Assembly (NCBI RefSeq): GCF_013359735.1
Contig: NZ_JABFMX010000011.1
Coordinates: 62,001-126,000 of the forward strand
Length of the DNA stretch: 64,000 bases
Direction: 5' to 3'
Source of the DNA: Arthrobacter sp. C9C5
GTDB taxonomy: Bacteria; Actinomycetota; Actinomycetes; Actinomycetales; Micrococcaceae
Shown here piece by piece: positions 47,087-56,552 of this stretch. Position numbers and translations under genes: made by a program. Under the pieces are notes generated by a model. It was not told where the DNA came from. It searched no databases and saw nothing but the letters and a program-made list of their open reading frames with translations. Numbering within the stretch: position 1 is the first letter of the stretch; the number at the start of each line of letters is the position of its first letter.

Positions 47087-48829
47087 CTAGTACCCGAGGG
47101 TGACCGCGATCTGTTCCTGGCCGGCCGGGCCGGGTGTAACCGGGATGCTGGCGATGTCGGACCTGCCGCCCTGCTGGAGCATTACGGCCCCGTAGGCCGC
47201 ATCCCCCGCCGCCGAGACCAGGTACCCCACCAGCGGCGAGCCACCCACCTCCCCGGGCACTTTGACGGAAGCGGTGGTTCCGCCGGCGATGTCCATCGTG
47301 GCGGCGGTGCGGACCTTGCCGTCGGCGGTGATCGGCGTGTACGAGATCTTGGCGCGGCCTTCCGGCGCGCCGAACATCAGGAACCGCTCGCCCGTCCGGG
47401 GCACCGGAACCACGTGCTGGCTTCCGAGCCTCGCCGAAGACGGCGCCCAGGCTAAATCGGCGGCTTCCTCGGCCCTGAGCCCGCGGGTGACCCGGGCCGC
47501 GGCGGCGAAGGAAACGTCCGAGCTGGCCGCGACCGTGTAGTGCCCCGCCGGGACGCCCGCGAGGGAGACCTCGGTGACGGCGCCCGCCCTGGCGGTGACC
47601 ACGCCGCCGCCGGGCAGGGCCTTCTGGCCGTCTCGGCCGAAAAGTTTCACTTCCACCACGGCGTCCGCGGCGCCGGGGACGGTGATCTGCAGGGCGGGTT
47701 TGGCGTCGGCAAAGCCGGTTTTGGCGCCCAGCGCCGCCAGCGCGTCCGGGTTCTGGATATCGATGCCGGAGATGACCTGGCGGGTCGCGGGGGCCGTTCC
47801 CGGCGAAATGAAATCCACCCCGCCGGGGGTCAGCCCGCGGAGCACGCTTTGCTGGATGACGGCCGCGACGGGGCCGCCGGTGCTGCGCACCCGCACGCTC
47901 AGCTGGTTCTGCCCGGGCGCCAGGCCGGCCAGGATGATGGACCGGGTGCTGCCCGGCGCGACCAGCAGCCCGCGGCTTCCGGGGGCCTGGATGGGGCCTT
48001 TGGCGCCGAAGAGATCCAGGCCGACGGTAGCCGGCGTGCCGGAGGCGTTGCTGAGGTTCAGCACGGCGGTCCGGCCGAGGGCGGTGTTCGCCCCGACCAG
48101 CCACAGGTCGTTGGCCGGACGCTGGCAGGCGGCGGCAGCCGCGCCGCGGAGGTCCCCGTCATCAGCCGTGTAGCTCATCACGGCCCCGGCCGAGGGCTGC
48201 TGGTTTTCTTGCGCATCCGCGCTGAGCACACTGACGGCGTCGACAGCGCGCTGCGACACGACGCCGGCCTGCAGCGCCGATGCTGGAGCGCCCGGGGCCG
48301 GGCTCGCAGTCGGCGCCGCGGCTGCAGGGGTGGCCTTCGCAAGTTCCACCAGCCGGCTGCCGGTAAGCGCGGCGAGCCGGCTCCCGGGAAGTGCGCCGGT
48401 GCTGGAGCTGATGACGACGGCGTTGACCGCACTCTTCGCGGTCGCCGATTCCGGGCTGAACTGCGGATCGGTGCCGACGGGCGTGCCTTCGAGCAGCCGC
48501 GCAGGTCCGGGGCAGATGCCCACGCTGCTGCCGGCCGGAACCGCGGCCAGCGGCGCCTCCAGCGGCCGGCTGCCGGGGACCTGCGGGGCGAGTGCGGTTG
48601 CCGCGACCAGGCCGCCGCCGGCGGCGACAAGCACTGCGGCGGACAGGACTCCCCCGACGGTCCTCGAGAGGCTCTTCAGCCGGGCCAAGGCGGGAACCCC
48701 GGTGCGGGCCGTGCGCGGCTGGGCGCCGCGTGCGCTTCTGTCCCGCTTGCTCTCAACCGCCGGGGTCTGGGACTGCTTGGCCGGTTCGGGCCGTTCCGGA
48801 GGCGTTACGGCCCCATGGGTGTCATGCAT
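47087..48829 (-). CDS. DUF5719 family membrane-anchored protein
   Basis: A 580-residue protein. A charged cytoplasmic N-terminus (~55 residues) precedes one transmembrane helix (SAAVLVAAGGGLVAATALA). The rest is extracytoplasmic and beta-rich with repeated AVLNLSNASGTPATVGLDLFG-like blocks; DUF5719 members share this build. It overlaps the end of the giant glycosyltransferase by 8 bp, so the two are made together and may act together at the cell surface. Function unknown. Confidence 0.85.
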   Translation of the reverse strand: MHDTHGAVTPPERPEPAKQSQTPAVESKRDRSARGAQPRTARTGVPALARLKSLSRTVGGVLSAAVLVAAGGGLVAATALAPQVPGSRPLEAPLAAVPAGSSVGICPGPARLLEGTPVGTDPQFSPESATAKSAVNAVVISSSTGALPGSRLAALTGSRLVELAKATPAAAAPTASPAPGAPASALQAGVVSQRAVDAVSVLSADAQENQQPSAGAVMSYTADDGDLRGAAAAACQRPANDLWLVGANTALGRTAVLNLSNASGTPATVGLDLFGAKGPIQAPGSRGLLVAPGSTRSIILAGLAPGQNQLSVRVRSTGGPVAAVIQQSVLRGLTPGGVDFISPGTAPATRQVISGIDIQNPDALAALGAKTGFADAKPALQITVPGAADAVVEVKLFGRDGQKALPGGGVVTARAGAVTEVSLAGVPAGHYTVAASSDVSFAAAARVTRGLRAEEAADLAWAPSSARLGSQHVVPVPRTGERFLMFGAPEGRAKISYTPITADGKVRTAATMDIAGGTTASVKVPGEVGGSPLVGYLVSAAGDAAYGAVMLQQGGRSDIASIPVTPGPAGQEQIAVTLGY

Positions 48830-51800
48830 GCTGATGTTCCTTACGCAGGGAGCCTTCGTCCCTGGAGAGCCCGGTGTTCGGACGGCGGGCAGGCATGGGA
48901 ATGGCCAGCAGGATAGTCAGGCCGATCACGACGGCCTGGACGATTCCGGTCCAGAGGGCCCACGGGTTTTCGTAGCGGATGCTGAGCTGGCCGCCCTGGG
49001 CCGGCAGGGTAAACGCCTGCGCCCAGTCTGCGGTGGTGGCGGTCAGGCGCCGGCCATCGAGCCAGGCGCTCCAGCCCGGATCGGCCCGGTCGGCAAGGAC
49101 CACCAGCCGGCCTTCCGGCCCGGCCGGCACGGCCGCATCGGCGGCGACCACCCCGGCCGGCAGCAGCCCGATGGTGGTGCCGGCAGCGTTGACGACCCGC
49201 ACGCGGTGCGCGACGTCGGCGGCCTTGGCTACCGTCTCGTTCAGCGAGCTGATCCGCCACAGCCAGCCGACGTCGGTCTGGCCGACGGCCACGAGGCCGG
49301 GAACGGCGTCCAGCCGGCTGGCCGTCAGTTCCGCCGAGCTGTCGCTGGCCTCCAGGACGACGAAGCCGACGCCGAGCTGCTCCAGCTGCCGGCGGGGGTC
49401 CACGCCCTGGCCGGCGGCAATCGTGGCGACCACGCTGCGCAGGGAAGCCGCGACGGCGTCGTCGTCCCGGACCGTTTCCTTGCCCGGTTCGCCCATCACC
49501 GGACGGGCGGAGGCGACGGCGGACAGCTCGTCCAGCCTGGTGCCGTCACCCCGCATGAGTGCGGCCGCGAACGTTCCGTCCTCCTTGGCGGAGAGGACCA
49601 GGGTCCGGGTCTGTTCCGGTCCCTCGCCACGGTCGATGGCCGTCGCCGGGAGCGTGCGGGCCTTGGTGGCCTGGACCAGCCGGCGGGTGCCGAGCGCACC
49701 ATTGCCACGGTCAGCGTTGGTGTCCGCATCCGCCCCCGCGATGCTGCCGGGGGCGGCATCTGACGCGTCCCCGCTCGGGGCGGCGGCGGCCGGGGGCGGG
49801 TCGGACTGCAGCACGTTGTGTGCGGCCCACGCGGCGAGCCCGGCCAGCGGCCCGGCGAGCAGGAGCACCGTTGCGGTGACGGCGGTGCCGCGGATGAGGA
49901 TTTTGCGAACCAAAAATGCGCGGCCCGGTGTGGCTGCAGCGGACGCGTCGGCGGCGTCGAGGACGGCTTCGGCACCGAGCAGCGCCGCCCCCAGCAGCGC
50001 GAACGCCGCCGCCGATACCGTCGGCCCGGTGAAAGGGGTGACCAGAACGTCGGCGCTGGCGCCGGTGGCGACGTGCCCGGCCAGCCAGCCGCCCGCCAGC
50101 ATCAGCACGGCGGCGGCCCAGAAACTGCGGGCCAGCCGCGGCCGCCGGCCCGTTCCGCGCCGGCCCGGGAGGAAGAGCGCGGTGAGGGCCAGCAGCACGA
50201 GGGGCAGGCCGAACAGCAGTGCCAGCAGCAGCGCCCACGGCACGGCCCCCGGCCCGAAGACCGTCAGTCCGGCCAGGCCGGCGCCGGACTCGAAGCGCAG
50301 CGGCTGGCCCAGCGCCTGCTGCCAAAGCGGCGCGGCGTCGAAGCCCAGCGGCAGGCCCGGGTCTGCCAGCAGGGCGCGCGGACGGTCCAGGGCAGAGAGG
50401 GCAAAGGGAAGGAACAGGGCAAGGCTGGGAAGCAGCGACCACCAGACGGTGCGCCCGCGGCCTCGCAGCAGCACGCCGCACAGGATGACGACGGTGAAGG
50501 AGGGCAGCAGCAGCGACGGTGCCGCCGCGGTAACGACTGCCAGCGCCAGTCCCGCCGCGGCTGCCGCGGTCCACGACGGTGTGCCGTTGATTCCGGGCTT
50601 GGCGGGAGGCGTCTCGGTGAAGCGCCGCTCGCCCGGCGCCGGGACGGCGTAGCGTCCGCGGCCCGGGACGGAGCCGGTGGCGCGAAGCAGGGCCAGGACG
50701 AGCAACGGCATCATCACGTGCGCAACGAGCGCGCCGAGGCGGCCCTGGTTGAGTGCCACCTGGAGGGCGGGAGCGCCGGCCCAAATGAGTGCGGCAATAA
50801 GCCGTAGCCTGCGCCGGCGGGTCAGGGCACCGGCGGCGAACCAAGCCCCCAGCCCGGACAACGGCATGGCCAGCACCAGCAGCCAGGCCACGGCACCGTT
50901 GGTGTTGCCGGCGCCAAGGACGCCGAGCACCCAGAGTACGTAGCCGAACGGGTCGCCGTGGCCCGGCAGGCCCGCACCGAGGGCAATCCACCAGCCCGAA
51001 GCATGGGTCCAGATGTCGCCCAGGCGGGTCGAGACCGGGATCAGCGCCCCGCCGGTGACTGCGTCGGCGCGGAATAGGCTCAACAGTCCGACCACGGAGG
51101 CCGCGGCGGTGAGTAGCAGCGCCAGCAGGGCGCCGTTTCCCGCCCAGCCGCGCCCGGTGGTGTCCAGGGCGGCGAAGTCGTCGGCGGAATCACCGCTGGG
51201 CTGTTCGGCCAGCGGGTCGTGCCTGGACGGCGCGTCGGTATCGTCCGATCCAAGGGCTTCCATCAGCGAACGCCGGTGCGCCCAGACCTCGCGCCGCGGC
51301 GTCTGCAGCCCCTTGATGACGGAGCGCCGGATGCGCCGTGTGCGGGCCGCGTTGCGCCGGCCGCGGTACACGGCTGCGGGCCTCCCGAGGGCGCCAAGGG
51401 TTGCCAGCAGCTGGGAGAATCCGTGGCCGGGGTCCTTGACGGCGATGCTGAGGACAAGTTTGAAGAGGCTGCCCAGCAGGGCGCCAGCGGCGTGCAGCGG
51501 AACCTTCCAGGCCGAGGCGTGCTTGAGCCGCAGGTGGACCTGGGCCTTGCGGGCCGCCGTCGCGTTGCCCTGGGCGTGCGGCCGGTGCGACACGTGGAAG
51601 ATCCGGGCGCTCGGGACCACCACCACGCGGTGGCCGGCGAGCCGGTTGCGCCAGCAGAAGTCGACGTCGTCGCCGCTGCCCGGAAGGGCAGGGTCGAAGC
51701 CGCGGAGGTCCTCCCAGACGTCGCGGCGCACCAGCATGCCGGCCGAGTTGACGGCAAAGGTGTCGCTGCGGCCGTCGTACTGGCCCTGGTCGAGTTCGTC

Positions 51801-52247
51801 GGCTTCGATCAGCGTCAGGCGCTCGGCCCAGCGGCTGGTGGAAAGTCCGACGTCGATCAGCCGGCGGCCGGCGTGCCAGTCCAGCTGCTTGCAGCCGGCC
51901 ACGGTGACCGAGGGCGCCCGTTCCACGGCGTGCAAGAGCTCGGCAAGGGCCTCGGGAGCCGGCGCGGCGTCGTCGTGCAGCAGCCAGATCCATTCGGAGG
52001 CGGCGTGCCCGGCGTCCCCGCGCCAGGGCGCGAGCGCCTTCAGTCCGGCCTGGACGGCACCGCCCAGGCCGGTCCTGGCCTGGTCGAAGACGGTGACGTT
52101 GGCTTTGCCGAGCGCCTGCTCAAGCAGTGCCGCCGAGTGGTCGCGTGATCCGGTGTCGATCCCGATGACTGCATCCGCCGGACGGGTCTGCGCCGCCAAT
52201 GCCGCCAGGGTCCTGGGGAGATAGTCACCGCCGTTGTGGGCTACCAC
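48822..52247 (-). CDS. giant membrane glycosyltransferase, family 2
   Basis: A protein of about 1141 residues. The N-terminal GT-A domain (about 1-230) has ASEWIWLLHDDAAPAPEA (the D-D-x nucleotide/metal motif) and SGDDVDFCWRNRLAGHRV. A membrane region with about 10-12 helices follows from ~370 to ~820. A large extracytoplasmic domain (~850-1090) and a last helix (ALWTGIVQAVVIGLTILLAI) end it. The only ordinary start is GTG at 52247, which removes most of the first beta strand (the codons before it read VRVTAVV). It is 29 bp downstream of whiB and 8 bp overlapped by DUF5719. This is the position of WbbL-type genes in mycobacteria; the acceptor is unknown. Confidence 0.88.
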   Translation of the reverse strand: MVAHNGGDYLPRTLAALAAQTRPADAVIGIDTGSRDHSAALLEQALGKANVTVFDQARTGLGGAVQAGLKALAPWRGDAGHAASEWIWLLHDDAAPAPEALAELLHAVERAPSVTVAGCKQLDWHAGRRLIDVGLSTSRWAERLTLIEADELDQGQYDGRSDTFAVNSAGMLVRRDVWEDLRGFDPALPGSGDDVDFCWRNRLAGHRVVVVPSARIFHVSHRPHAQGNATAARKAQVHLRLKHASAWKVPLHAAGALLGSLFKLVLSIAVKDPGHGFSQLLATLGALGRPAAVYRGRRNAARTRRIRRSVIKGLQTPRREVWAHRRSLMEALGSDDTDAPSRHDPLAEQPSGDSADDFAALDTTGRGWAGNGALLALLLTAAASVVGLLSLFRADAVTGGALIPVSTRLGDIWTHASGWWIALGAGLPGHGDPFGYVLWVLGVLGAGNTNGAVAWLLVLAMPLSGLGAWFAAGALTRRRRLRLIAALIWAGAPALQVALNQGRLGALVAHVMMPLLVLALLRATGSVPGRGRYAVPAPGERRFTETPPAKPGINGTPSWTAAAAAGLALAVVTAAAPSLLLPSFTVVILCGVLLRGRGRTVWWSLLPSLALFLPFALSALDRPRALLADPGLPLGFDAAPLWQQALGQPLRFESGAGLAGLTVFGPGAVPWALLLALLFGLPLVLLALTALFLPGRRGTGRRPRLARSFWAAAVLMLAGGWLAGHVATGASADVLVTPFTGPTVSAAAFALLGAALLGAEAVLDAADASAAATPGRAFLVRKILIRGTAVTATVLLLAGPLAGLAAWAAHNVLQSDPPPAAAAPSGDASDAAPGSIAGADADTNADRGNGALGTRRLVQATKARTLPATAIDRGEGPEQTRTLVLSAKEDGTFAAALMRGDGTRLDELSAVASARPVMGEPGKETVRDDDAVAASLRSVVATIAAGQGVDPRRQLEQLGVGFVVLEASDSSAELTASRLDAVPGLVAVGQTDVGWLWRISSLNETVAKAADVAHRVRVVNAAGTTIGLLPAGVVAADAAVPAGPEGRLVVLADRADPGWSAWLDGRRLTATTADWAQAFTLPAQGGQLSIRYENPWALWTGIVQAVVIGLTILLAIPMPARRPNTGLSRDEGSLRKEHQHA

Positions 52248-52276
52248 AACGGCGGTGACTCGTACTTCTTGAAGAA

Positions 52277-52822
52277 TTAGACTGCCCGCTTCCTAAGCCT
52301 GCGGCGTTCCCGCTCGGAGAGGCCGCCCCAGATGCCGAAGCGCTCGTCGTTGGACAAGGCGTACTCCAGGCACTGTGAGCGTACATTGCATGCACCGCAC
52401 ACCTTTTTGGCGTCGCGGGTGGAGCCTCCCTTTTCAGGGAAGAAGGCCTCCGGGTCGGTCTGCGCGCAGAGTGCGTCTGTCTGCCATCCGAGCTCGCCTT
52501 CGTCATCGAAGTCCTGCCGGGACGGCAACCCGATCCACACCGGCTGGGCGGTGGTTCCGGAGTGCAGGGTCTGCAGTTCCATTGGCGGGTCGAGCGGATC
52601 ATTGTCCTGCTCCGGGTTCCCTGCCAGAAGTGCTTCATGGGCTGCGAGGAAGGCCGTGGCCTGGTCCTGCAGCGAATCCTGGGTGTGTTCGTTGTACCGC
52701 TCCGCGGCGTCCGGATCGGCCGGGTCCACGTACCAGTCACTCGGCACCCCGCGTGAACGGTATTTTGCCGTCGCCTGGCCGGCGACAACTTCATCTTCAT
52801 GGATACGCTCTGCAAGCCCCAT
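52277..52822 (-). CDS. WhiB family transcriptional regulator
   Basis: A 181-residue iron-sulfur regulator. Four cluster Cys are visible: ALCAQTDPEAFFPE, then CGACNVRSQC (C-x2-C-x5-C). The G-(I/V)-W-G-G turn FGIWGGLSERERRRLRKRA and a basic C-terminus complete the family pattern. It most resembles the WhiB2/WhmD (division/septation) type by neighbourhood. The ~100-residue N-terminal extension is acidic and unusually long. ATG at 52822 has GAGGG 7 nt upstream; a shorter start cannot be excluded. Confidence 0.93.
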   Translation of the reverse strand: MGLAERIHEDEVVAGQATAKYRSRGVPSDWYVDPADPDAAERYNEHTQDSLQDQATAFLAAHEALLAGNPEQDNDPLDPPMELQTLHSGTTAQPVWIGLPSRQDFDDEGELGWQTDALCAQTDPEAFFPEKGGSTRDAKKVCGACNVRSQCLEYALSNDERFGIWGGLSERERRRLRKRAV

Positions 52823-53195
52823 TGGCGTTCCCTCTCTGATTTTGCAGCCCTTGCCTGACCCTCGGACACTCGGTTGTGTGCCGCCTGATGCGCATTGGCT
52901 TTCGATACCTAATTACACGTGTGTAAGTATCCGGGAGTCAAGCCGCAGCGGAGATAATAATCAATTCCCATCAGAATGCCGGGGCACGCCACGCCCGGGA
53001 GTTTTTGCGCCCCGCCCGCCTGCTGGCTCGGAATTGACAGCCTGCTGACCACTTTCTTGCGCCTTTTCTGCGATTCTCCTGCGTTTACGCTGATTTTCCG
53101 CCGCCGCCCTCCACCGCGCCGCCGCCGTCCGGGGTGCGTCCCCGAGCCGGCTGTGACCGAGATCACGTCCCGCACCGCCGTGGCAAGATGAGAGC
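52823..53195. promoter_or_regulatory. divergent promoter region of whiB
   Basis: A 373-bp gap between the starts of whiB and the TIGR03089 gene, so it must hold two promoters. A 14-bp inverted repeat TTACAC-GT-GTGTAA (52913-52926) lies about 90 bp upstream of the whiB ATG, a candidate operator. The rest is AT-richer than its surroundings, consistent with regulatory DNA. Confidence 0.5.
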
Positions 53196-53924
53196 ATGAG
53201 CATCCCGGCATTCGAACTGATGACAGCCCTGCGATCCGGCCAGTCGACCTCTCCCCGGTTGACCTGGTACGGGCCCGACGCCGAACGCGTGGAACTCTCC
53301 GGCCGGGTGCTGGACAACTGGGTGGCCAAGACCAGCAATCTCTTGCAGGACGAGCTGGACGCTGAGCCGGGAACGAGGTTGCGGCTGGCTCTCCCGGCGC
53401 ACTGGAAATCCGTGGTGCTCGCGCTGGCCGCCTGGCAGCTCGGCATGGAGGTGGTGCTCGACGCCGCGGAAGCCGAGCTGCTCGCCACCGCGGAGCCCGG
53501 GCCGGCTGCCGCGGAAGGTGCGTTCGACGCCGTCCTGGCGGTCGCGCTGCCGGCGCTGGCGATGCGCTGGCTGGGCGAGTTGCCCTCCGGCGTCGTGGAC
53601 TACGCCGCCGAGGTGCGCTCCCACGGCGACTTTTTCATGCCGCACGTAGACCCGGAAGCCGGCCGCCGGGCCGTGCAGGGTGCTGCGGGCGATGCGTACA
53701 GCCACGCCGAGCTGCTGCAGGGTTTTGCCGCCCCGGCGAAGGCCTCTCCGGCGGAGTCCGCGGAGAGCGGGGAGCGGTTGCTGGTCCGGGCCGCCGACGG
53801 CCTCGAATCGGTCCTGGCACAGTCCCTCGGGGCGTGGCAGCGCGATGGTTCCGTGGTGCTGGTGCACCCGGACGTTGCGGTTACCGACCGGCTGCTCAGT
53901 GACGAGCGGGTCAGCCGGAGCTGA
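53196..53924 (+). CDS. TIGR03089 family protein
   Basis: A 242-residue protein resembling the N-terminal part of AMP-binding enzymes without the catalytic P-loop: FELMTALRSGQSTSPRLTWY, VELSGRVLDNWVAKTSNLLQ, and RLALPAHWKSVVLALAAWQL. TIGR03089 genes are actinobacterial and lie beside LCP genes, as here and in mycobacteria (Rv3268). Function unknown. The start ATG is at 53196. Confidence 0.88.
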   Translation: MSIPAFELMTALRSGQSTSPRLTWYGPDAERVELSGRVLDNWVAKTSNLLQDELDAEPGTRLRLALPAHWKSVVLALAAWQLGMEVVLDAAEAELLATAEPGPAAAEGAFDAVLAVALPALAMRWLGELPSGVVDYAAEVRSHGDFFMPHVDPEAGRRAVQGAAGDAYSHAELLQGFAAPAKASPAESAESGERLLVRAADGLESVLAQSLGAWQRDGSVVLVHPDVAVTDRLLSDERVSRS

Positions 53925-53940
53925 CCCGGGCCAGCCTGGT

Positions 53941-53974
53941 CAGCGGTGGGACCGGTTCAGCGGTGGGACCGGTT
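53941..53974. repeat. 17-bp tandem duplication at the gtrA stop codon
   Basis: The unit CAGCGGTGGGACCGGTT occurs twice head-to-tail (53941-53957, 53958-53974), with a third degenerate copy from 53975 inside the end of the GtrA gene. Likely slippage; it fills the space between two convergent stop codons. Confidence 0.8.
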
Positions 53975-54546
53975 CAGCGGTGGTCGGGTTCGGTTCCGGG
54001 AACGTCCGGGTCCTGGAGGCTCTGCCCGGGAACCTTGACGGCGTCCTGGCCGTGCGGGTGCCGTTCGATGATTTCGTGGTCGTGCGAGAACTCCGGCTCG
54101 TCGTCGAGTTCCTTATTGAAAACCAGGAAGCGGTAGGCGAAGAACCGCACCACCGTGGCGACGAGGATGCCGACGACACCGGCGGAGAAGAGCATGTTCT
54201 TGTCCGTGATGCCCATGCCGTACTTGGCGAGGGCGGTGAGGCCGGTGGAGATGCCGATGCCGATGCCGTTGATGAGGACGAACATGGCGAATTCACGCAG
54301 CACGTTTTCCTGGCGCCGGTGGCGGAAAGTCCAGAAGCGGTTCGCGATCCAGGAGAAGATCGTGGCGACCGTCGCGCCCACGAAGCGGGCCTTCGCCTCA
54401 CTGTCGGACATGGCGCCGTGCATCAGGTAGTACGTCAGGCCGTTGTCGATGATGAAGGCGACACCGCCGACGGCGCCGAACTTTGCCACTTCGCGCCAGA
54501 AGAGCGAGGCAAGCCCACGCGCACGATCTGCAAGTGTGTTAATCAT
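53974..54546 (-). CDS. GtrA family membrane protein
   Basis: A 190-residue protein with four helices: FGAVGGVAFIIDNGLTYYLM, FVGATVATIFSWIANRFWTF (the F-x-N-R-x-W-T-F GtrA signature), FAMFVLINGIGIGISTGLTA and GILVATVVRFFAYRFLVF. The hydrophilic tail of ~50 residues is acidic and His-rich. GtrA proteins help flip polyprenyl-linked sugars. I chose ATG at 54546 (GGAGG close upstream); the frame runs further upstream to 54597. Confidence 0.9.
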   Translation of the reverse strand: MINTLADRARGLASLFWREVAKFGAVGGVAFIIDNGLTYYLMHGAMSDSEAKARFVGATVATIFSWIANRFWTFRHRRQENVLREFAMFVLINGIGIGISTGLTALAKYGMGITDKNMLFSAGVVGILVATVVRFFAYRFLVFNKELDDEPEFSHDHEIIERHPHGQDAVKVPGQSLQDPDVPGTEPDHR

Positions 54547-54748
54547 GACCCTCCATGGCCGTTTGAATCTGGTGGAATCTGGCGGCCATATGGCCAACGG
54601 CCCATTTTAGCGCCGTTTCCCGGGTGCGCGCCCACAGCCGGCCCCAATCCGCGGCGGCGCCCGGCCATCCACGCCGAAAATGCCGCTGTTTGGGCGGCCC
54701 GGGTGTGCGAAGGCCGGTTCCGCGCAGGTTTTCGGTAGGCTGGGAGAT

Positions 54749-55942
54749 GTGACTTTTCCTGTAATCGGCGTGGTTGGCGGCGGCCAGCTTGCCCGCATGA
54801 TGGCCCCTGCCGCGACCGCCCTCGGCTTCGAACTCCGTGTCCTCGCCGAGGGTGAGGACGTTTCCGCCGTCGCGGCCGTGGCCAAGGCCCCGGTCGGCGA
54901 CTACACGGACCTTGACCACCTGCTGGAGTTCTCCCGCGGCCTGGACGTGCTGACCTTTGACCATGAGCATGTCCCCACCGGGCACCTGCGCGCCCTGATC
55001 GAGGCCGGCGTCAACGTCCACCCGGGCCCCGATGCCCTCGTCAACGCCCAGGACAAGCTGGTGATGCGCGCAGCGATCGACCGGCTGGAGCTTCCCAACC
55101 CGCGCTGGGCCGCCGTGGCGGACGTGCAGGATCTGGTGGCCTTCGGGGATGACGCCGGCTGGCCGGTGGTGCTCAAGACGCCGCGGGGCGGCTACGACGG
55201 CAAGGGCGTGCGGATCGTCGCCTCCGCCGAGGATGCCGCGGACTCGGCCGACTGGTTCGAGGCCATGAGCCCCCTCCTGGCCGAGGCCAAGGTGGAGTTC
55301 AGCCGTGAACTCTCGGCCATGGTCGCGCGGACGCCCGACGGCGAATCCCGGGCCTGGCCCGTGGTCCACACCGTCCAGGTCGACGGCGTCTGCGACGAAG
55401 TCATCGCCCCCGCCCTGGACATCCCGCTGGAGGTTGCCGCCGCGGCCGAGGACGCCGCCGTCCGGATCGCCAACGAGCTCGGCGTCACGGGCGTCATGGC
55501 CGTGGAGATGTTCGAAACCCCTGGAGTCGGCGCCGGCTTCCTGATCAACGAACTCGCCATGCGTCCGCACAACACCGGCCACTGGACGCAGGACGGCTCG
55601 GTCACGAGCCAGTTCGAACAGCACCTGCGAGCCATCCTGAACCTGCCGCTGGGAGCCACCGACCTGCTGGGACCTGTTGTGGTCATGAAGAACTTCCTCG
55701 GCGGCGCGAACCAGAACCTGTTCTCCGCCTACCCCGCGGCCCTCGCCAGTGAGCCGGCCGCCAAGGTCCACTGCTACGGCAAGGCCGTGCGGCCTGGCCG
55801 GAAAATCGGGCACGTCAATCTCGTCGGCACCTCTGCCGCCGACGTCGACTCCGTCCGGCAGCGGGCCGCTACCGTCGCCAACATCATCCGGGACGGACGG
55901 GCGCATGCCGCCGCCCCGGGGAACCCCGAGGAGAACGCGTGA
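54749..55942 (+). CDS. purK: 5-(carboxyamino)imidazole ribonucleotide synthase
   Basis: A 397-residue ATP-grasp enzyme of purine synthesis (AIR + bicarbonate + ATP to N5-CAIR). It opens with [18 protein letters not shown], then [27 protein letters not shown] (ATP-grasp lysines) and the metal-binding [32 protein letters not shown] at 54749 was chosen; the upstream 23 codons look non-coding. Its stop overlaps purE (GTGA). Confidence 0.95.
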   Translation: MTFPVIGVVGGGQLARMMAPAATALGFELRVLAEGEDVSAVAAVAKAPVGDYTDLDHLLEFSRGLDVLTFDHEHVPTGHLRALIEAGVNVHPGPDALVNAQDKLVMRAAIDRLELPNPRWAAVADVQDLVAFGDDAGWPVVLKTPRGGYDGKGVRIVASAEDAADSADWFEAMSPLLAEAKVEFSRELSAMVARTPDGESRAWPVVHTVQVDGVCDEVIAPALDIPLEVAAAAEDAAVRIANELGVTGVMAVEMFETPGVGAGFLINELAMRPHNTGHWTQDGSVTSQFEQHLRAILNLPLGATDLLGPVVVMKNFLGGANQNLFSAYPAALASEPAAKVHCYGKAVRPGRKIGHVNLVGTSAADVDSVRQRAATVANIIRDGRAHAAAPGNPEENA

Positions 55943-56541
55943 ACGCCAGCACCGAAGCCCAAGACTCCGCTTCCCGGAACTCCGGCAACGGGGCCGCCCC
56001 GATCGTGGGCCTCGTGATGGGGTCCGACTCCGACTGGCCCGTGATGGAGGCCGCCGCCGAGGCGCTGGCCGAATTCGGCATCCCCTTCGAGGCCGACGTC
56101 GTCTCCGCCCACCGCATGCCCACCGAGATGATCCGCTACGGGCAGACCGCGCATGAACGCGGCCTGCGCGTGATCATTGCCGGCGCCGGCGGCGCAGCAC
56201 ACCTGCCCGGTATGCTCGCCTCCGTGACTCCCCTGCCTGTGATTGGCGTGCCCGTTCCGCTGAAAACCCTGGACGGGATGGACTCGCTGCTGTCCATCGT
56301 GCAGATGCCCGCCGGCGTGCCGGTCGCCACGGTCTCGATCGCCGGCGCCCGCAACGCCGGGTTGCTCGCGGTCCGGATGCTGGCCTCGGGCACGGATGCC
56401 CTCGCGGACCAGCTGCGCTCCGATCTGGTGCAGTTCGCCCAGGAACTCAACGACGCCGCCACCCGGAAGGGTGCGAACCTGCGCAACAAGGTGGCCGAAG
56501 TCTTCTCGGACGAAAACAGCGTTACGCGGGGCGGCCGGTAG
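55939..56541 (+). CDS. purE: N5-carboxyaminoimidazole ribonucleotide mutase
   Basis: A 200-residue class I Pur[33 protein letters not shown] (catalytic His), [14 protein letters not shown] and [20 protein letters not shown]. It isomerises N5-CAIR to CAIR after PurK. It has a ~22-residue Ser/Asn-rich N-terminal extension and a short C-terminal extension. GTG start overlaps the purK stop by 4 bp. Confidence 0.96.
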   Translation: MNASTEAQDSASRNSGNGAAPIVGLVMGSDSDWPVMEAAAEALAEFGIPFEADVVSAHRMPTEMIRYGQTAHERGLRVIIAGAGGAAHLPGMLASVTPLPVIGVPVPLKTLDGMDSLLSIVQMPAGVPVATVSIAGARNAGLLAVRMLASGTDALADQLRSDLVQFAQELNDAATRKGANLRNKVAEVFSDENSVTRGGR

Positions 56542-56552
56542 GGATCCAGCAC

